A DNA stretch of 64,000 nucleotides from Pseudomonas sp. GM78 (GCF_000282475.1 NZ_AKJF01000200.1:44524-108523), one strand, 5' to 3'. Shown: positions 16,696-26,498, counted from the stretch's first letter. The notes: generated by a model from the sequence alone, not told the origin. Numbers and translations are program-made.

Positions 16696-18975
16696 ATGCT
16701 CAATACGCTGCGCAAGATCGTCCAGGAAGTTAACTCCGCCAAGGATCTCAAGGCGGCGTTGGGGATTATTGTGTTGCGCGTCAAAGAGGCCATGGGCAGC
16801 CAGGTCTGCTCGGTCTACCTGCTTGATCCCGAGACCAACCGTTTCGTGCTGATGGCCACCGAGGGCTTGAACAAGCGCTCGATCGGCAAGGTCAGCATGG
16901 CGCCCAATGAAGGTCTGGTTGGCCTGGTCGGCACGCGTGAAGAACCCCTGAACCTCGAAAACGCCGCGGATCACCCGCGCTACCGCTACTTCGCCGAAAC
17001 CGGTGAAGAGCGCTACGCCTCGTTCCTAGGGGCGCCGATCATTCACCACCGTCGCGTCGTCGGCGTGTTGGTCATCCAGCAAAAAGAACGCCGCCAGTTC
17101 GATGAGGGTGAAGAAGCCTTCCTCGTGACCATGAGCGCGCAACTCGCCGGGGTTATCGCCCACGCCGAGGCCACCGGTTCGATCCGTGGCCTGGGTCGCC
17201 AGGGCAAGGGTATCCAGGAAGCCAAGTTCATCGGCGTGCCGGGCTCGCCGGGTGCGGCGGTCGGTACTGCGGTGGTCATGCTGCCGCCGGCCGACCTGGA
17301 CGTGGTGCCCGACAAGACCATCGTCGACATCGAAGCGGAGCTGGGGCTGTTCAAGACCGCCATCGAAGGCGTGCGCGCCGACATGCGCGCGTTGTCCGCC
17401 AAGCTCGCCACGCAGTTGCGCCCGGAAGAGCGCGCCTTGTTCGACGTCTACCTGATGATGCTCGACGATGCGGCGCTGGGCAGCGAAGTGACCACCGTGA
17501 TCAAGACCGGGCAGTGGGCCCAGGGCGCGCTGCGCCAAGTGGTCACCGATCACGTCAACCGTTTCGAACTGATGGACGACGCTTACCTGCGTGAGCGGGC
17601 GTCGGACGTCAAGGACCTCGGTCGTCGCTTGCTCGCCTACCTGCAGGAAGAGCGCCAGCAGACCCTGGTCTACCCCGACAACACCATCCTGGTCAGCGAA
17701 GAACTGACGCCGGCCATGCTCGGCGAGGTTCCGGAAAACAAGCTGGTGGGCCTGGTGTCGGTACTCGGCTCCGGTAACTCCCACGTCGCGATCCTTGCCC
17801 GGGCCATGGGCATTCCGACGGTGATGGGCCTGGTCGACCTGCCGTATTCCAAGGTCGACGGCATCGGCATGATCGTCGACGGTCACCGTGGCGAGGTCTA
17901 CACCAACCCCAGCGACGTGCTGCGCAAGCAGTTCGCCGAAGTGGTCGAGGAAGAGAAACAACTGGCCCTCGGGCTGGATGCGCTGCGCGATCTGCCCTGT
18001 ATCACGGTCGATGGCCATCGCATGCCGCTTTGGGTCAACACCGGTCTGCTGGCGGACGTGGCGCGCGCGCAGAAACGTGGCGCCGAAGGTGTCGGCCTGT
18101 ACCGCACCGAAGTGCCGTTCATGATCAACCAGCGCTTCCCGAGCGAAAAGGAACAGCTGGCGATCTACCGCGAACAACTCGCCGCGTTCCACCCGCAACC
18201 GGTGACCATGCGGACCCTGGACATCGGTGGCGACAAATCGCTGTCGTACTTCCCGATCAAGGAAGACAACCCGTTCCTAGGCTGGCGCGGCATTCGCGTC
18301 ACCCTCGACCACCCGGAAATCTTCCTGGTGCAGACCCGCGCCATGCTCAAGGCCAGTGAAGGCCTGAACAACCTGCGGATCCTGCTGCCGATGATCTCCG
18401 GCACCCATGAACTGGAAGAAGCCCTGCACCTGATCCACCGGGCCTGGGGTGAAGTGCGCGACGAAGGCTGCGACGTACCAATGCCACCGATTGGCGTGAT
18501 GATCGAGATTCCGGCGGCGGTGTACCAGACCAAGGAGCTGGCGCGGCAGGTGGACTTCCTCTCGGTCGGTTCCAACGACCTGACCCAGTATCTGTTGGCC
18601 GTGGACCGTAACAACCCGCGAGTGGCCGACCTTTACGACTACCTGCATCCGGCGGTGCTGCAAGCCCTGCAAAACGTGGTGCGTGACGCCCATGCCGAAG
18701 GCAAGCCGGTGAGTATCTGCGGCGAAATGGCCGGTGATCCGGCGGCGGCGGTGCTGTTGATGGCGATGGGTTTCGACAGCCTTTCGATGAACGCCACCAA
18801 CCTGCCGAAGGTGAAGTGGATGCTGCGCCAGATCAACCTGAGCAAGGCCAGGGAACTGCTCGCCGAGCTGATGACCATCGACAACCCGCAGGTTATCCAC
18901 AGCTCGCTGCAATTGGCGCTGAAGAACCTTGGGTTGGCGCGGATGATCAATCCGGCGGCGATCAAACCCCTCTGA
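16696..18975 (+). CDS. ptsP: Phosphoenolpyruvate-protein phosphotransferase, nitrogen PTS (EI-Ntr)
   Basis: The 759-residue enzyme I of the nitrogen phosphotransferase system takes phosphate from PEP and passes it to NPr and IIA-Ntr. An N-terminal GAF sensory domain (about residues 1-160) marks PtsP as against sugar EI. The phosphorylated histidine is H363 in GSGNSHVAILARAMG. The PEP-binding domain has GLYRTEVPFM, RTLDIGGDKSLSYF, GSNDLTQYLLAVDR and SICGEMAGDP with the catalytic cysteine. The rppH gene lies 22 bp upstream, consistent with one operon. Confidence 0.96.
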   Translation: MLNTLRKIVQEVNSAKDLKAALGIIVLRVKEAMGSQVCSVYLLDPETNRFVLMATEGLNKRSIGKVSMAPNEGLVGLVGTREEPLNLENAADHPRYRYFAETGEERYASFLGAPIIHHRRVVGVLVIQQKERRQFDEGEEAFLVTMSAQLAGVIAHAEATGSIRGLGRQGKGIQEAKFIGVPGSPGAAVGTAVVMLPPADLDVVPDKTIVDIEAELGLFKTAIEGVRADMRALSAKLATQLRPEERALFDVYLMMLDDAALGSEVTTVIKTGQWAQGALRQVVTDHVNRFELMDDAYLRERASDVKDLGRRLLAYLQEERQQTLVYPDNTILVSEELTPAMLGEVPENKLVGLVSVLGSGNSHVAILARAMGIPTVMGLVDLPYSKVDGIGMIVDGHRGEVYTNPSDVLRKQFAEVVEEEKQLALGLDALRDLPCITVDGHRMPLWVNTGLLADVARAQKRGAEGVGLYRTEVPFMINQRFPSEKEQLAIYREQLAAFHPQPVTMRTLDIGGDKSLSYFPIKEDNPFLGWRGIRVTLDHPEIFLVQTRAMLKASEGLNNLRILLPMISGTHELEEALHLIHRAWGEVRDEGCDVPMPPIGVMIEIPAAVYQTKELARQVDFLSVGSNDLTQYLLAVDRNNPRVADLYDYLHPAVLQALQNVVRDAHAEGKPVSICGEMAGDPAAAVLLMAMGFDSLSMNATNLPKVKWMLRQINLSKARELLAELMTIDNPQVIHSSLQLALKNLGLARMINPAAIKPL

Positions 18976-18989
18976 AACGCTGATGGCCC

Positions 18990-19084
18990 CATCGCGGGCA
19001 AGCCCGCTCCCACAGGATTTTGTGGTGTGACATAGGTTGCATTCACACCAGTAATCCCTGTGGGAGCGGGCTTGCCCGCGATGG
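18990..19084. repeat. REPIN, GCGGGCTTGCCCGC type
   Basis: Arms CATCGCGGGCAAGCCCGC (18990 onward) and its complement ending at 19084 lie between the convergent ptsP and TANGO2-like genes. Confidence 0.88.
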
Positions 19085-19102
19085 CGTCAGTCCAGGCAAC
19101 GC

Positions 19103-19849
19103 CTAAAGCCTGATTTCCACTTCCCCCAAATGCCCGCCATACGGTCCGAAACTCCTTTCGACCAAATGCCGCGCACCATCCGCCTGCACAATCAACGCCG
19201 TACTCGCCCGCGTTCCATAACTCTGACTGGCAATAAACACACTCGACAGCAACGTCTCGGTGGCCAACCCCACTCCGGTGTCCGGCAGATCTGCAAACGG
19301 CGCTTGCTGCGAATCACTGAGCAAGGCCAGCAAAGACTGAGGTTGCGGATCATCCAGCACCTCGCTCAGCGCCGCCTTGGCCTTGAGCAGTTTCGGCCAC
19401 GGCGTATCCAGCCCGGCGTTCGACAGGCCGTATACCCCCGGCGGCAGCATCACCGCTTCCGATTCCCGCGCATTGAAATGCCACAACTCATTGGTGTTGC
19501 CGATCAGTAGGTTAAATCCGCCATATTCCGGCGAACGTGTGACAACGTCGTCTAAATAGTCATCAATTGGCACTTCGCCCGTGAGAAAGCGCGCCACCAG
19601 TTCACCACGAGACTTGCGCCCTGGCGGTCGATGCGGATCGCGGATGTTGGTCAGCGCGGCAAAGCGCCCGTTGGCGCCGACACCGAGCCAGGTGCCACCG
19701 GCCTCCAGGTCGCGCCCGGCATGCACCTGCGGTGCTTCGGGCCATTGCGCCAGCGGCAGGCTGGGGCGGGCATAGAATTCGTCGCGGTTGGCCGCCACGA
19801 TCAGCGGTTGGGCGTGGCCCGGTCGCCAAGCGAAAACAATCAGGCACAT
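19103..19849 (-). CDS. NRDE (TANGO2-like) family protein
   Basis: The 248-residue protein has the family N-terminus MCLIVFAWRPGH with Cys2, which would become the N-terminal nucleophile of an Ntn-like fold, and the name-giving NRDE tetrad at residues 21-24 (AANRDEFYARP). LTNIRDPHRP and SRGELVARFL are further conserved blocks. Eukaryotic TANGO2 has been linked to haem and lipid handling; the bacterial role is not established. It diverges from the TauE/SafE gene. Confidence 0.85.
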   Translation of the reverse strand: MCLIVFAWRPGHAQPLIVAANRDEFYARPSLPLAQWPEAPQVHAGRDLEAGGTWLGVGANGRFAALTNIRDPHRPPGRKSRGELVARFLTGEVPIDDYLDDVVTRSPEYGGFNLLIGNTNELWHFNARESEAVMLPPGVYGLSNAGLDTPWPKLLKAKAALSEVLDDPQPQSLLALLSDSQQAPFADLPDTGVGLATETLLSSVFIASQSYGTRASTALIVQADGARHLVERSFGPYGGHLGEVEIRL

Positions 19850-19981
19850 AAGGTGATCCTTGTGTGTTTTTTGCCCACTCTACGCAGACATCGTGCGGGT
19901 ATCCATCGCCATCCAGTGGAGCCCAAGGCCATGCATCCGTTACCATGCCGCTCCGGTTTTGGGGTTGGGTGGGGAAACAGC

Positions 19982-20764
19982 ATGGAATTTCTGCTCTATC
20001 TGGCGCTCGGCGCTTGTGCCGGGGTGCTGGCGGGGCTGTTTGGCGTGGGTGGAGGAATCATCATCGTCCCCGTGCTGGTGTTCAGTTTCACCCTGCAAGG
20101 TTTCGATGCATCGATCCTGACCCACCTCGCCGTCGGTACGTCCCTGGCGACGATCATCTTCACCTCGGTCAATGCGGTACGCGAGCATCACCGTCGCGGC
20201 GCGGTGCGCTGGCCGATTTTCCTGTGGATGACCGTCGGCATCTTGATCGGTGCCGGTTTCGGAGCGCTGACCGCCGAGGCGATTTCCGGGCCGAACCTGC
20301 AGAAAATCATCGGTGTGTTCGCCCTGGTGATCGCCGCGCAGTTGGCGCTGGACGTCAAGCCAAAGGCCAGTCGAACCGTGCCGGGCAAAGTCGGTCTGAC
20401 CGTGGCCGGCAGCGTCATTGGCTGGGCCTCGGCGATTTTCGGCATTGGCGGCGGTTCGCTGACCGTGCCGTTTTTGACCTGGCGCAGCGTGCCGATGCAA
20501 CAAGCGGTGGCAACTTCGTCGGCCTGCGGCCTGCCGATCGCCCTGGCAAGTACATTAAGTTTCATGATTCTGGGCTGGCACGACCCGCTGCTCCCGGCCC
20601 ATAGTCTGGGTTTCATTTATTTGCCGGCGCTGCTGGGCATTGCCCTGACCAGCATGGTCTTCGCCCGCTTCGGCGCGCGACTGGCGCACAATCTGTCGCC
20701 AAGGTTGCTGAAAAGACTGTTTGCCGCTTTGCTGTTCTGCGTTGGTCTGAACTTTCTAGTCTGA
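19982..20764 (+). CDS. TauE/SafE-family sulfite/organosulfonate exporter
   Basis: A 260-residue membrane protein with about eight helices. It begins MEFLLYLALGACAGVLAGL, followed by the first TauE repeat GVGGGIIIVPVL and the second repeat FGIGGGSLTVPFL near residue 156, the two-fold signature of the family. Substrates in the family include sulfite, sulfoacetate and related anions; none can be assigned here. The frame is open far upstream, but this start begins the first helix. lgt follows 90 bp downstream. Confidence 0.85.
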   Translation: MEFLLYLALGACAGVLAGLFGVGGGIIIVPVLVFSFTLQGFDASILTHLAVGTSLATIIFTSVNAVREHHRRGAVRWPIFLWMTVGILIGAGFGALTAEAISGPNLQKIIGVFALVIAAQLALDVKPKASRTVPGKVGLTVAGSVIGWASAIFGIGGGSLTVPFLTWRSVPMQQAVATSSACGLPIALASTLSFMILGWHDPLLPAHSLGFIYLPALLGIALTSMVFARFGARLAHNLSPRLLKRLFAALLFCVGLNFLV

Positions 20765-20854
20765 AGCATCTACTCTGACGCTCGGCACAATCCTGGCTTA
20801 ATCCTGAGGTGACAGCGTCGCCCGGGAATTGATTTGAACTCATGAGGAGTCGCA

Positions 20855-21661
20855 ATGCTGCCTTACCCGCAGATCGACCCGGTGGCCCTGGCCATCGGTC
20901 CGCTGAAAATCCACTGGTACGGCTTGATGTACCTGATCGGCATCGGCGGCGCGTGGCTGCTGGCGTCGCGCCGATTGAACCGCTTCGACCCGACCTGGAC
21001 CAAGGAGAAGCTCTCCGACATGGTGTTCTGGATGTCGATGGGGGTGATCGTCGGTGGCCGCCTGGGCTACGTGCTGTTCTACGACCTGAGTGCCTATATC
21101 GCCAACCCGCTGTTGATCTTTGAAGTGTGGAAGGGCGGCATGTCGTTCCACGGCGGCTTCATCGGCGTCATGTTGGCCGCCTTGTGGTTCGGTAAAAAGA
21201 ACAACAAGTCGTTTTTCCAGCTGATGGACTTTGTCGCGCCGATGGTGCCGATCGGCCTGGGCGCCGGGCGTATCGGCAACTTCATCAACGCCGAGTTGTG
21301 GGGCAAGGCGACCGATGTGCCGTGGGCGATGGTCTTCCCGACCGATCCGGCGCAACTGGCGCGTCACCCGTCGCAGCTGTATCAGTTCGCGCTCGAAGGC
21401 GTGGCGCTGTTCCTGATCCTGTGGCTGTTCTCGCGCAAACCGCGGCCGACCATGGCGGTATCGGGGATGTTCGCACTGTTCTATGGCATCTTCCGTTTCA
21501 TCGTCGAATTCGTTCGCGTACCGGATGCGCAACTGGGCTATCTGGCCTGGAACTGGCTGACCATGGGCCAGGTGCTCTGCGTACCGATGATCGTCGGCGG
21601 GCTGTTCCTGATCTGGCTGGCGTATCACCGAGCTCCGGCGACTCCAGCGGCAGCCGTATAA
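20855..21661 (+). CDS. lgt: Prolipoprotein diacylglyceryl transferase
   Basis: The 268-residue inner-membrane enzyme moves diacylglycerol from phosphatidylglycerol onto the lipobox cysteine of prolipoproteins. Seven helices can be drawn. Family motifs are intact: [11 protein letters not shown] at the first helix, [12 protein letters not shown] with the essential histidine, and [18 protein letters not shown], the Lgt signature with the phosphatidylglycerol-binding arginine. GGAG precedes the start. thyA follows after a 49-bp gap that contains a strong hairpin. Confidence 0.96.
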   Translation: MLPYPQIDPVALAIGPLKIHWYGLMYLIGIGGAWLLASRRLNRFDPTWTKEKLSDMVFWMSMGVIVGGRLGYVLFYDLSAYIANPLLIFEVWKGGMSFHGGFIGVMLAALWFGKKNNKSFFQLMDFVAPMVPIGLGAGRIGNFINAELWGKATDVPWAMVFPTDPAQLARHPSQLYQFALEGVALFLILWLFSRKPRPTMAVSGMFALFYGIFRFIVEFVRVPDAQLGYLAWNWLTMGQVLCVPMIVGGLFLIWLAYHRAPATPAAAV

Positions 21662-21666
21662 AATTC

Positions 21667-21693
21667 GAACCCCGCGGCGACGGCCGCGGGTTC
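21667..21693 (+). other. Strong hairpin between lgt and thyA
   Basis: GAACCC plus GCGGC pairs with GCCGC plus GGGTTC over a GACG loop, with one bulged C. It starts 6 bp after the lgt stop and ends 17 bp before thyA. There is no T-run, so it may protect the lgt mRNA end or affect thyA translation; this is inference. Confidence 0.6.
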
Positions 21694-21710
21694 AAGGACA
21701 CAGGTAACTC

Positions 21711-22682
21711 ATGAAGCAATATCTCGAACTGGTCGCCCACGTCATCAAGAACGGCACCAAACAGGCCAACCGCACTGGCGTGAACACCATCAGCTTTCCG
21801 GGCGCGATGCTGCGCTACGACCTGAAGGAAGGTTTCCCGGCGATCACCACGCGCAAGATGGCCTTCAAATCGGCCATCGGCGAAATGTGCGGGTTTTTGC
21901 GTGGCGTGAACAATGCCGCCGAATTCCGCGCGTTGGGCTGCAAGGTCTGGGACCAGAACGCCAATGAAAACGCCCAGTGGCTGGCCAACCCGTTCCGCCA
22001 GGGTGAAGACGACCTCGGTGAGATCTACGGCGTGCAATGGCGTAAATGGCCGGCGTACAAACAGATCCCGGTGAGCAACCCGGCCGCTATCGAGCAGACC
22101 CTGAAGCAGGGTTATCGCCAGATTGCCGAAGGTGAAGAAGACGGCAAGGCCTACGTGGTGCTGTACAAAGCCATCGATCAGGTTCGCCAGTGCGTCGACA
22201 CCATCATCAAGGACCCGGGCAGCCGCCGCATCCTGTTTCACGGCTGGAACGTCGCGCAGCTCGATGAAATGGCCCTGCCGCCGTGCCATCTGCTGTATCA
22301 GTTCCACCCGAATGTCGAGACCAGGGAGATTTCCCTGACCCTCTACATCCGTTCCAATGACCTGGGCCTGGGCACGCCGTTCAACCTCACCGAAGGCGCC
22401 GCGTTGCTGAGCCTGATCGGGCACCTGACCGGCTACACGCCGCGCTGGTTCACCTATTTCATCGGCGACGCCCACGTCTACGAAAATCACCTGGACATGC
22501 TCAACGAACAGCTCAAGCGCGAGCCGTTCCCGATGCCCAAGCTGGTGATTTCCGACCGCGTACCGGAGTTTGCCAAGACCGGCGTTTACCAGCCGGAGTG
22601 GCTGGAACTGGTCGAGCCAAGTGATTTCTCGCTGGAAGGCTACGAGCACCATGCGCCGATGACCGCGCCAATGGCGGTCTAA
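21711..22682 (+). CDS. thyA: Thymidylate synthase, long variant
   Basis: The 323-residue enzyme methylates dUMP to dTMP with methylene-tetrahydrofolate. Conserved blocks include NRTG at residues 20-23, [13 protein letters not shown] with the paired arginines, the nucleophile C192 in [12 protein letters not shown], and [10 protein letters not shown]. The catalytic cysteine is C146 in the 264-residue E. coli enzyme, so about 46 residues are inserted ahead of it, mainly at 91-98 and 115-155, plus extra residues near the C-terminus. It lies directly after lgt as in other gamma-proteobacteria, but is clearly a divergent ThyA. CACAGG is a weak ribosome site. Confidence 0.93.
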   Translation: MKQYLELVAHVIKNGTKQANRTGVNTISFPGAMLRYDLKEGFPAITTRKMAFKSAIGEMCGFLRGVNNAAEFRALGCKVWDQNANENAQWLANPFRQGEDDLGEIYGVQWRKWPAYKQIPVSNPAAIEQTLKQGYRQIAEGEEDGKAYVVLYKAIDQVRQCVDTIIKDPGSRRILFHGWNVAQLDEMALPPCHLLYQFHPNVETREISLTLYIRSNDLGLGTPFNLTEGAALLSLIGHLTGYTPRWFTYFIGDAHVYENHLDMLNEQLKREPFPMPKLVISDRVPEFAKTGVYQPEWLELVEPSDFSLEGYEHHAPMTAPMAV

Positions 22683-22696
22683 AGCCTAACGAATAA

Positions 22697-22789
22697 CCTG
22701 TGGGAGCGGGCTTGCCCGCGATGGCGGCGGTACATTCAACATTGATGTGACTGACAAACCGTTATCGCGGGCAAGCCCGCTCCCACAGG
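22697..22789. repeat. REPIN, GCGGGCTTGCCCGC type
   Basis: Arms starting CCTGTGGGAGCGGGCTTGCC at 22697 and ending with the complement at 22789 lie between convergent thyA and cadR. Confidence 0.88.
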
Positions 22790-22803
22790 GTTTTGCGGTG
22801 TTC

Positions 22804-23253
22804 TCAATGGCCGTGGCTTCGGCCCACATGGGAATGCTCCACCTCCGTCGCCACAACCCCACCACTCACTTCCAGCCGCTGCAAAATCCCGCACTGCTCG
22901 ACATCCGGCCCTTCGCCACAACGCTGGCGCAGGTCGAGCAGTTGTGCCTGCAGGGCCAGCAGGCCATCGATCCGCGCCTTGACGTGATGGATGTGCTCGT
23001 CGATCAGCGCGTTGACGCTTTCGCACTGGTCCTGCGGGCTGTCGCGAAACGCCAGCAGGCTGCGGATTTCTTCGAGGGTCATGTCGAGGGTGCGGCAGTT
23101 GCGGATGAAGGTCAGGCGTTCGGCGTGGGCCTGGGTATAGACACGGTAGTTGCCGTCGCTGCGGGCCGGCTCCGGCAGCAGGTTCTCGCGTTCGTAGTAG
23201 CGGATGGTTTCCACGGCGCAGTCGGTGAGTTTGGCCAGCTCTCCAATCTTCAT
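22804..23253 (-). CDS. cadR: Cd(II)/Pb(II)-responsive MerR-family regulator
   Basis: A 149-residue MerR-family activator that senses Cd/Pb/Zn and switches on the divergent cadA. The N-terminal winged helix MKIGELAKLTDCAVETIRYYE is typical. Metal ligands C77 (SPQDQCESVNALID), C112 and C121 (RCGEGPDVEQCGIL) match the CadR/PbrR pattern, and the histidine-rich tail HSHVGRSHGH is the CadR hallmark. The start at 23253 removes 20 atypical upstream residues. The intergenic region contains the expected operator. Confidence 0.92.
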   Translation of the reverse strand: MKIGELAKLTDCAVETIRYYERENLLPEPARSDGNYRVYTQAHAERLTFIRNCRTLDMTLEEIRSLLAFRDSPQDQCESVNALIDEHIHHVKARIDGLLALQAQLLDLRQRCGEGPDVEQCGILQRLEVSGGVVATEVEHSHVGRSHGH

Positions 23254-23276
23254 GACGGCAATCTCCAAATGGGTGC

Positions 23277-23307
23277 TTGACCCTATAGTGGCTACAGGGT
23301 CTTTACT
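23277..23307 (+). promoter_or_regulatory. cadA promoter with CadR operator dyad
   Basis: TTGACC (-35, 23277-23282) and TTTACT (-10, 23302-23307) are separated by 19 bp, the long spacer of MerR-activated promoters. In between lies the dyad ACCCTATAG / CTACAGGGT with a TGG centre (23280-23300), matching what I know of CadR operators. Confidence 0.85.
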
Positions 23308-23338
23308 TGGCAACAGGCACCTTCAAGGACGCGACCCG

Positions 23339-25600
23339 ATGAGCGATTCCCTTCACACCCACAAACCCGGGGCTGACCACGATCACAGCCACAAACTGCA
23401 GCCTGTGCACAAACATGCCCATGGTGGCCACGGGGATTCCTGCTGTTCGGCCAAAGTGGTGGCACCTTCGCTGATCAAGTTGAGCGAAACGCCAACCGCC
23501 GGCGCGCGGCTGAGCAGTTTCCGCATCGAGGCCATGGATTGCCCGACCGAGCAAACGCTGATCCAGAACAAACTTGGCAAGCTGGCGGGTGTGCAGCAGC
23601 TGGAATTCAACCTGATCAACCGAGTGCTCGGCGTGACCCACGACCTGCCAGGCACTGCGCCGATCATCGACGCCATCAAGTCCCTCGGCATGCAGGCCGA
23701 GCCGCTGGAGCAGGGCGTTGAAGCGCTCGCCGCGGCGCCTGCGAAAAAGCCCTGGTGGCCATTGGCGCTGTCGGGGGTGGGGGCACTGCTGGCCGAGGTG
23801 ATTCACTTCACCAGCGCTGCGCCGAACTGGGTGGTGGCGGTTATCGCACTGGTCTCGATCCTCAGCGGCGGACTTGGAACCTACAAGAAGGGCTGGATCG
23901 CCCTGAAAAACCTCAACCTGAATATCAATGCGCTGATGAGCATTGCGGTGACCGGTGCGATCCTGATCGGACAGTGGCCGGAAGCGGCGATGGTGATGTT
24001 CCTGTTTACCGTGGCAGAGCTGATCGAAGCCAGGTCGCTGGACCGGGCGCGCAACGCCATCGGCGGCCTGATGCAGATGACGCCGGAGCAGGCCACGGTG
24101 TTGCAGGCCGATGGCAGCTGGGTTGCGCAAAACGTCAAATCCATCGAACTCGGCGCGCGGGTGCGGGTACGCCCCGGCGAGCGAATTGGCCTGGACGGTG
24201 AAGTGCTGTCGGGCAGTTCGACCATCGATCAGGCACCGATAACGGGTGAAAGCCTGCCGGTGGAGAAAACCGTTGGCGACAAGGTGTTCGCCGGCACCAT
24301 CAACCAGGCCGGATCCCTGGAATATGCGGTGACCGCCGAAGCGAACCATTCGACGCTGGCGCGGATCATTCACGCCGTCGAACAGGCTCAAGGCGCGCGG
24401 GCACCGACCCAGCGTTTCGTCGACAGCTTCTCGAAAATCTACACCCCGGCGGTGTTTGTCCTGGCCCTGGCGGTGGCGGTGATTCCACCGCTGTTCATGA
24501 ATGCGCTTTGGTTTGACTGGATCTACCGTGCGCTGGTCCTGCTGGTTGTCGCCTGTCCTTGTGCCTTGGTGATTTCCACACCGGTGACCATCGTCAGCGG
24601 CCTTGCGGCGGCGGCGCGCAAAGGCATTCTGGTGAAGGGCGGTGTTTATCTGGAGGGCGGCTACAAGCTCGACTATCTGGCGCTGGACAAGACCGGCACG
24701 ATTACCCACGGCAAGCCGGTGCAAACCGATTACCTGTCACTCGACCCTTCTGCCGACGCCACGGCTCCGGCGATTGCAGCGGCGCTGGCCGGTCGTTCGG
24801 ATCACCCGGTGTCACGGGCCATCGCCAACGCGGCTGTGGATAAACAGCCTGCACCTTTGGCTGTGGATAACTTTGAAGCCCTTGGCGGGCGCGGCGTGCG
24901 CGGCGAGATCAATGGCCAGCTCTACCACTTGGGCAACCATCGATTGGTGGAAGACTTGGGTTTGTGCTCACCTGCGCTGGAAGAGAAGCTGTTTGCCCTG
25001 GAGAAACAAGGCAAGTCTGTGGTGCTGTTGCTCGACAAGTCCGGTCCGTTGGCGCTTTTCGCCGTCGCCGATACGGTAAAGGAAACCAGCCGCGAAGCCA
25101 TTGAGCAGCTGCACGAACTGGGCATCAAGACTCTGATGCTCACCGGCGACAACGTCCACACCGCCCAGGCGATCGCCGCACAAGTCGGCATCGATCAGGC
25201 TCAGGGCGATTTATTGCCGACCGACAAGCTGCAGGCCATCGAAACACTTTATGCACAGGGTCATCAGGTGGGGATGGTCGGCGACGGCATCAATGACGCA
25301 CCGGCACTGGCGCGTTCGCAGATTGGTTTCGCCATGGCCGCCGCGGGCACCGATACCGCCATCGAAACCGCCGATGTCGCCCTGATGGACGACGATCTGC
25401 GCAAAATCCCCGCATTCATTCGCCTGTCGCGACAAACCTCGAGCATCCTCAAGCAGAACATTGCCCTGGCATTGGTCATCAAGGCGATCTTTCTTGGGGT
25501 AACCTTCAACGGGCTCGCCACCATGTGGATGGCAGTGTTCGCTGACATGGGCGTAAGCCTGTTGGTGGTGTTCAATGGATTGCGCCTGCTGCGCAAATAA
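23339..25600 (+). CDS. cadA: Cd2+/Zn2+/Pb2+-exporting P1B-type ATPase
   Basis: The 753-residue inner-membrane pump uses ATP to expel divalent soft metals. It has a histidine-rich N-terminus (residues 6-33), a metal-binding domain in which the usual GMDCxxC reads AMDCPTE (about residues 64-70), the transmembrane CPC at 406-408, the phosphorylated D450 in DKTGT, SDHPVSR and GDGINDAPALA. CPC plus a C-terminal family fit puts it in the Zn/Cd/Pb class. Divergent cadR controls it through the 19-bp-spacer promoter. A LysR gene starts only 16 bp downstream. Confidence 0.95.
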   Translation: MSDSLHTHKPGADHDHSHKLQPVHKHAHGGHGDSCCSAKVVAPSLIKLSETPTAGARLSSFRIEAMDCPTEQTLIQNKLGKLAGVQQLEFNLINRVLGVTHDLPGTAPIIDAIKSLGMQAEPLEQGVEALAAAPAKKPWWPLALSGVGALLAEVIHFTSAAPNWVVAVIALVSILSGGLGTYKKGWIALKNLNLNINALMSIAVTGAILIGQWPEAAMVMFLFTVAELIEARSLDRARNAIGGLMQMTPEQATVLQADGSWVAQNVKSIELGARVRVRPGERIGLDGEVLSGSSTIDQAPITGESLPVEKTVGDKVFAGTINQAGSLEYAVTAEANHSTLARIIHAVEQAQGARAPTQRFVDSFSKIYTPAVFVLALAVAVIPPLFMNALWFDWIYRALVLLVVACPCALVISTPVTIVSGLAAAARKGILVKGGVYLEGGYKLDYLALDKTGTITHGKPVQTDYLSLDPSADATAPAIAAALAGRSDHPVSRAIANAAVDKQPAPLAVDNFEALGGRGVRGEINGQLYHLGNHRLVEDLGLCSPALEEKLFALEKQGKSVVLLLDKSGPLALFAVADTVKETSREAIEQLHELGIKTLMLTGDNVHTAQAIAAQVGIDQAQGDLLPTDKLQAIETLYAQGHQVGMVGDGINDAPALARSQIGFAMAAAGTDTAIETADVALMDDDLRKIPAFIRLSRQTSSILKQNIALALVIKAIFLGVTFNGLATMWMAVFADMGVSLLVVFNGLRLLRK

Positions 25601-25616
25601 TCGATGAGGGACGGTT

Positions 25617-26480
25617 GTGCTGAGTGCCGAGCTGAAGGCGTTTTACATGGTTGCCCGCCTGGGCAGCATTACCCTGGCAGCGAAAAAGCTCGGCTTGAGC
25701 CAACCCACGGTGACCACCCAGATTCGCAACCTGGAAAGCCAGTACTCGGTTGAGTTGTTCTACCGTGGCGGCCGCCGTCTCAGCGTCAGCGATGAAGGCG
25801 CGCGGCTGTTGCCGATGGTCAAGGCACTGCTGCAGCAGGAAGCCGAGATCGAATTTTTCCTGCGCAACAGCGGACAGGTCCAGGGCACATTGCGCATCGC
25901 CGCCACGGCGCCGTATTACATTCTCGATCTGGTGAAGACGTTTCGCGAGCGTTTGCCGCAGGTGGAAGTGTCGGTGGAAATCGGCAACTCCCAGCAGGTG
26001 CTCGAAGCGCTGGAGGAATACCGGGTCGATGTCGCGGCATCTTCGCAACTGCTCGACGACGCGCGACTGATTCGGCGGGTGCTTGGCAGCGATCCGCTGG
26101 TGCTGGCGGTGCATCGCAACCATCCGCTGGCGGTGCACGATCACGTGCCGCTCAGCGCGTTGGCCGGGCATACGTTGTTGATGCGCGAGCCAGGCTCGAC
26201 CACTCGTCGTTTGACTGAAGAGTTGCTCGCCAGCGCCGGTGTGAGTTTCGGGCCACTGCTGGAGATCGGCAGCCGCGAATCGATTCGCGAGGCGGTGTTG
26301 CGCAACATCGGCATCAGCATCATTGCCCGGCAGGAAGTGCCCCACGATCCGCAATTGCGCGTGCTGACCATCGAGAATGCGCCGCAGATTCCGGAGTACC
26401 TGTACTGCCTCAAAGAGCGAAAAAACGCACGATTGCCGGCGGCGTTTCTGGGGTTGGCGCAGGAAATGTCTCCCGCCTGA
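25617..26480 (+). CDS. LysR-family regulator of the adjacent phosphonate transport genes (inferred)
   Basis: The 287-residue protein has the LysR helix-turn-helix in residues 1-60 (FYMVARLGSITLAAKKLGLS, QPTVTTQIRNLE) and a two-lobe effector domain (from about residue 90). The start is GTG at 25617, with GAGGGACGG upstream. It begins 16 bp after cadA, so metal-induced read-through could express it; it also precedes the 2-aminoethylphosphonate-type transporter in the same direction. Phosphonate control is inferred from that position, as such clusters often carry a LysR gene. Confidence 0.8.
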   Translation: MLSAELKAFYMVARLGSITLAAKKLGLSQPTVTTQIRNLESQYSVELFYRGGRRLSVSDEGARLLPMVKALLQQEAEIEFFLRNSGQVQGTLRIAATAPYYILDLVKTFRERLPQVEVSVEIGNSQQVLEALEEYRVDVAASSQLLDDARLIRRVLGSDPLVLAVHRNHPLAVHDHVPLSALAGHTLLMREPGSTTRRLTEELLASAGVSFGPLLEIGSRESIREAVLRNIGISIIARQEVPHDPQLRVLTIENAPQIPEYLYCLKERKNARLPAAFLGLAQEMSPA

Positions 26481-26498
26481 GATTTCTATTGCCTGTTC

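Noticed and set aside
21667-21693. The lgt-thyA hairpin as a terminator
   Set aside because: No T-run follows and thyA starts 17 bp later, so termination is unlikely.
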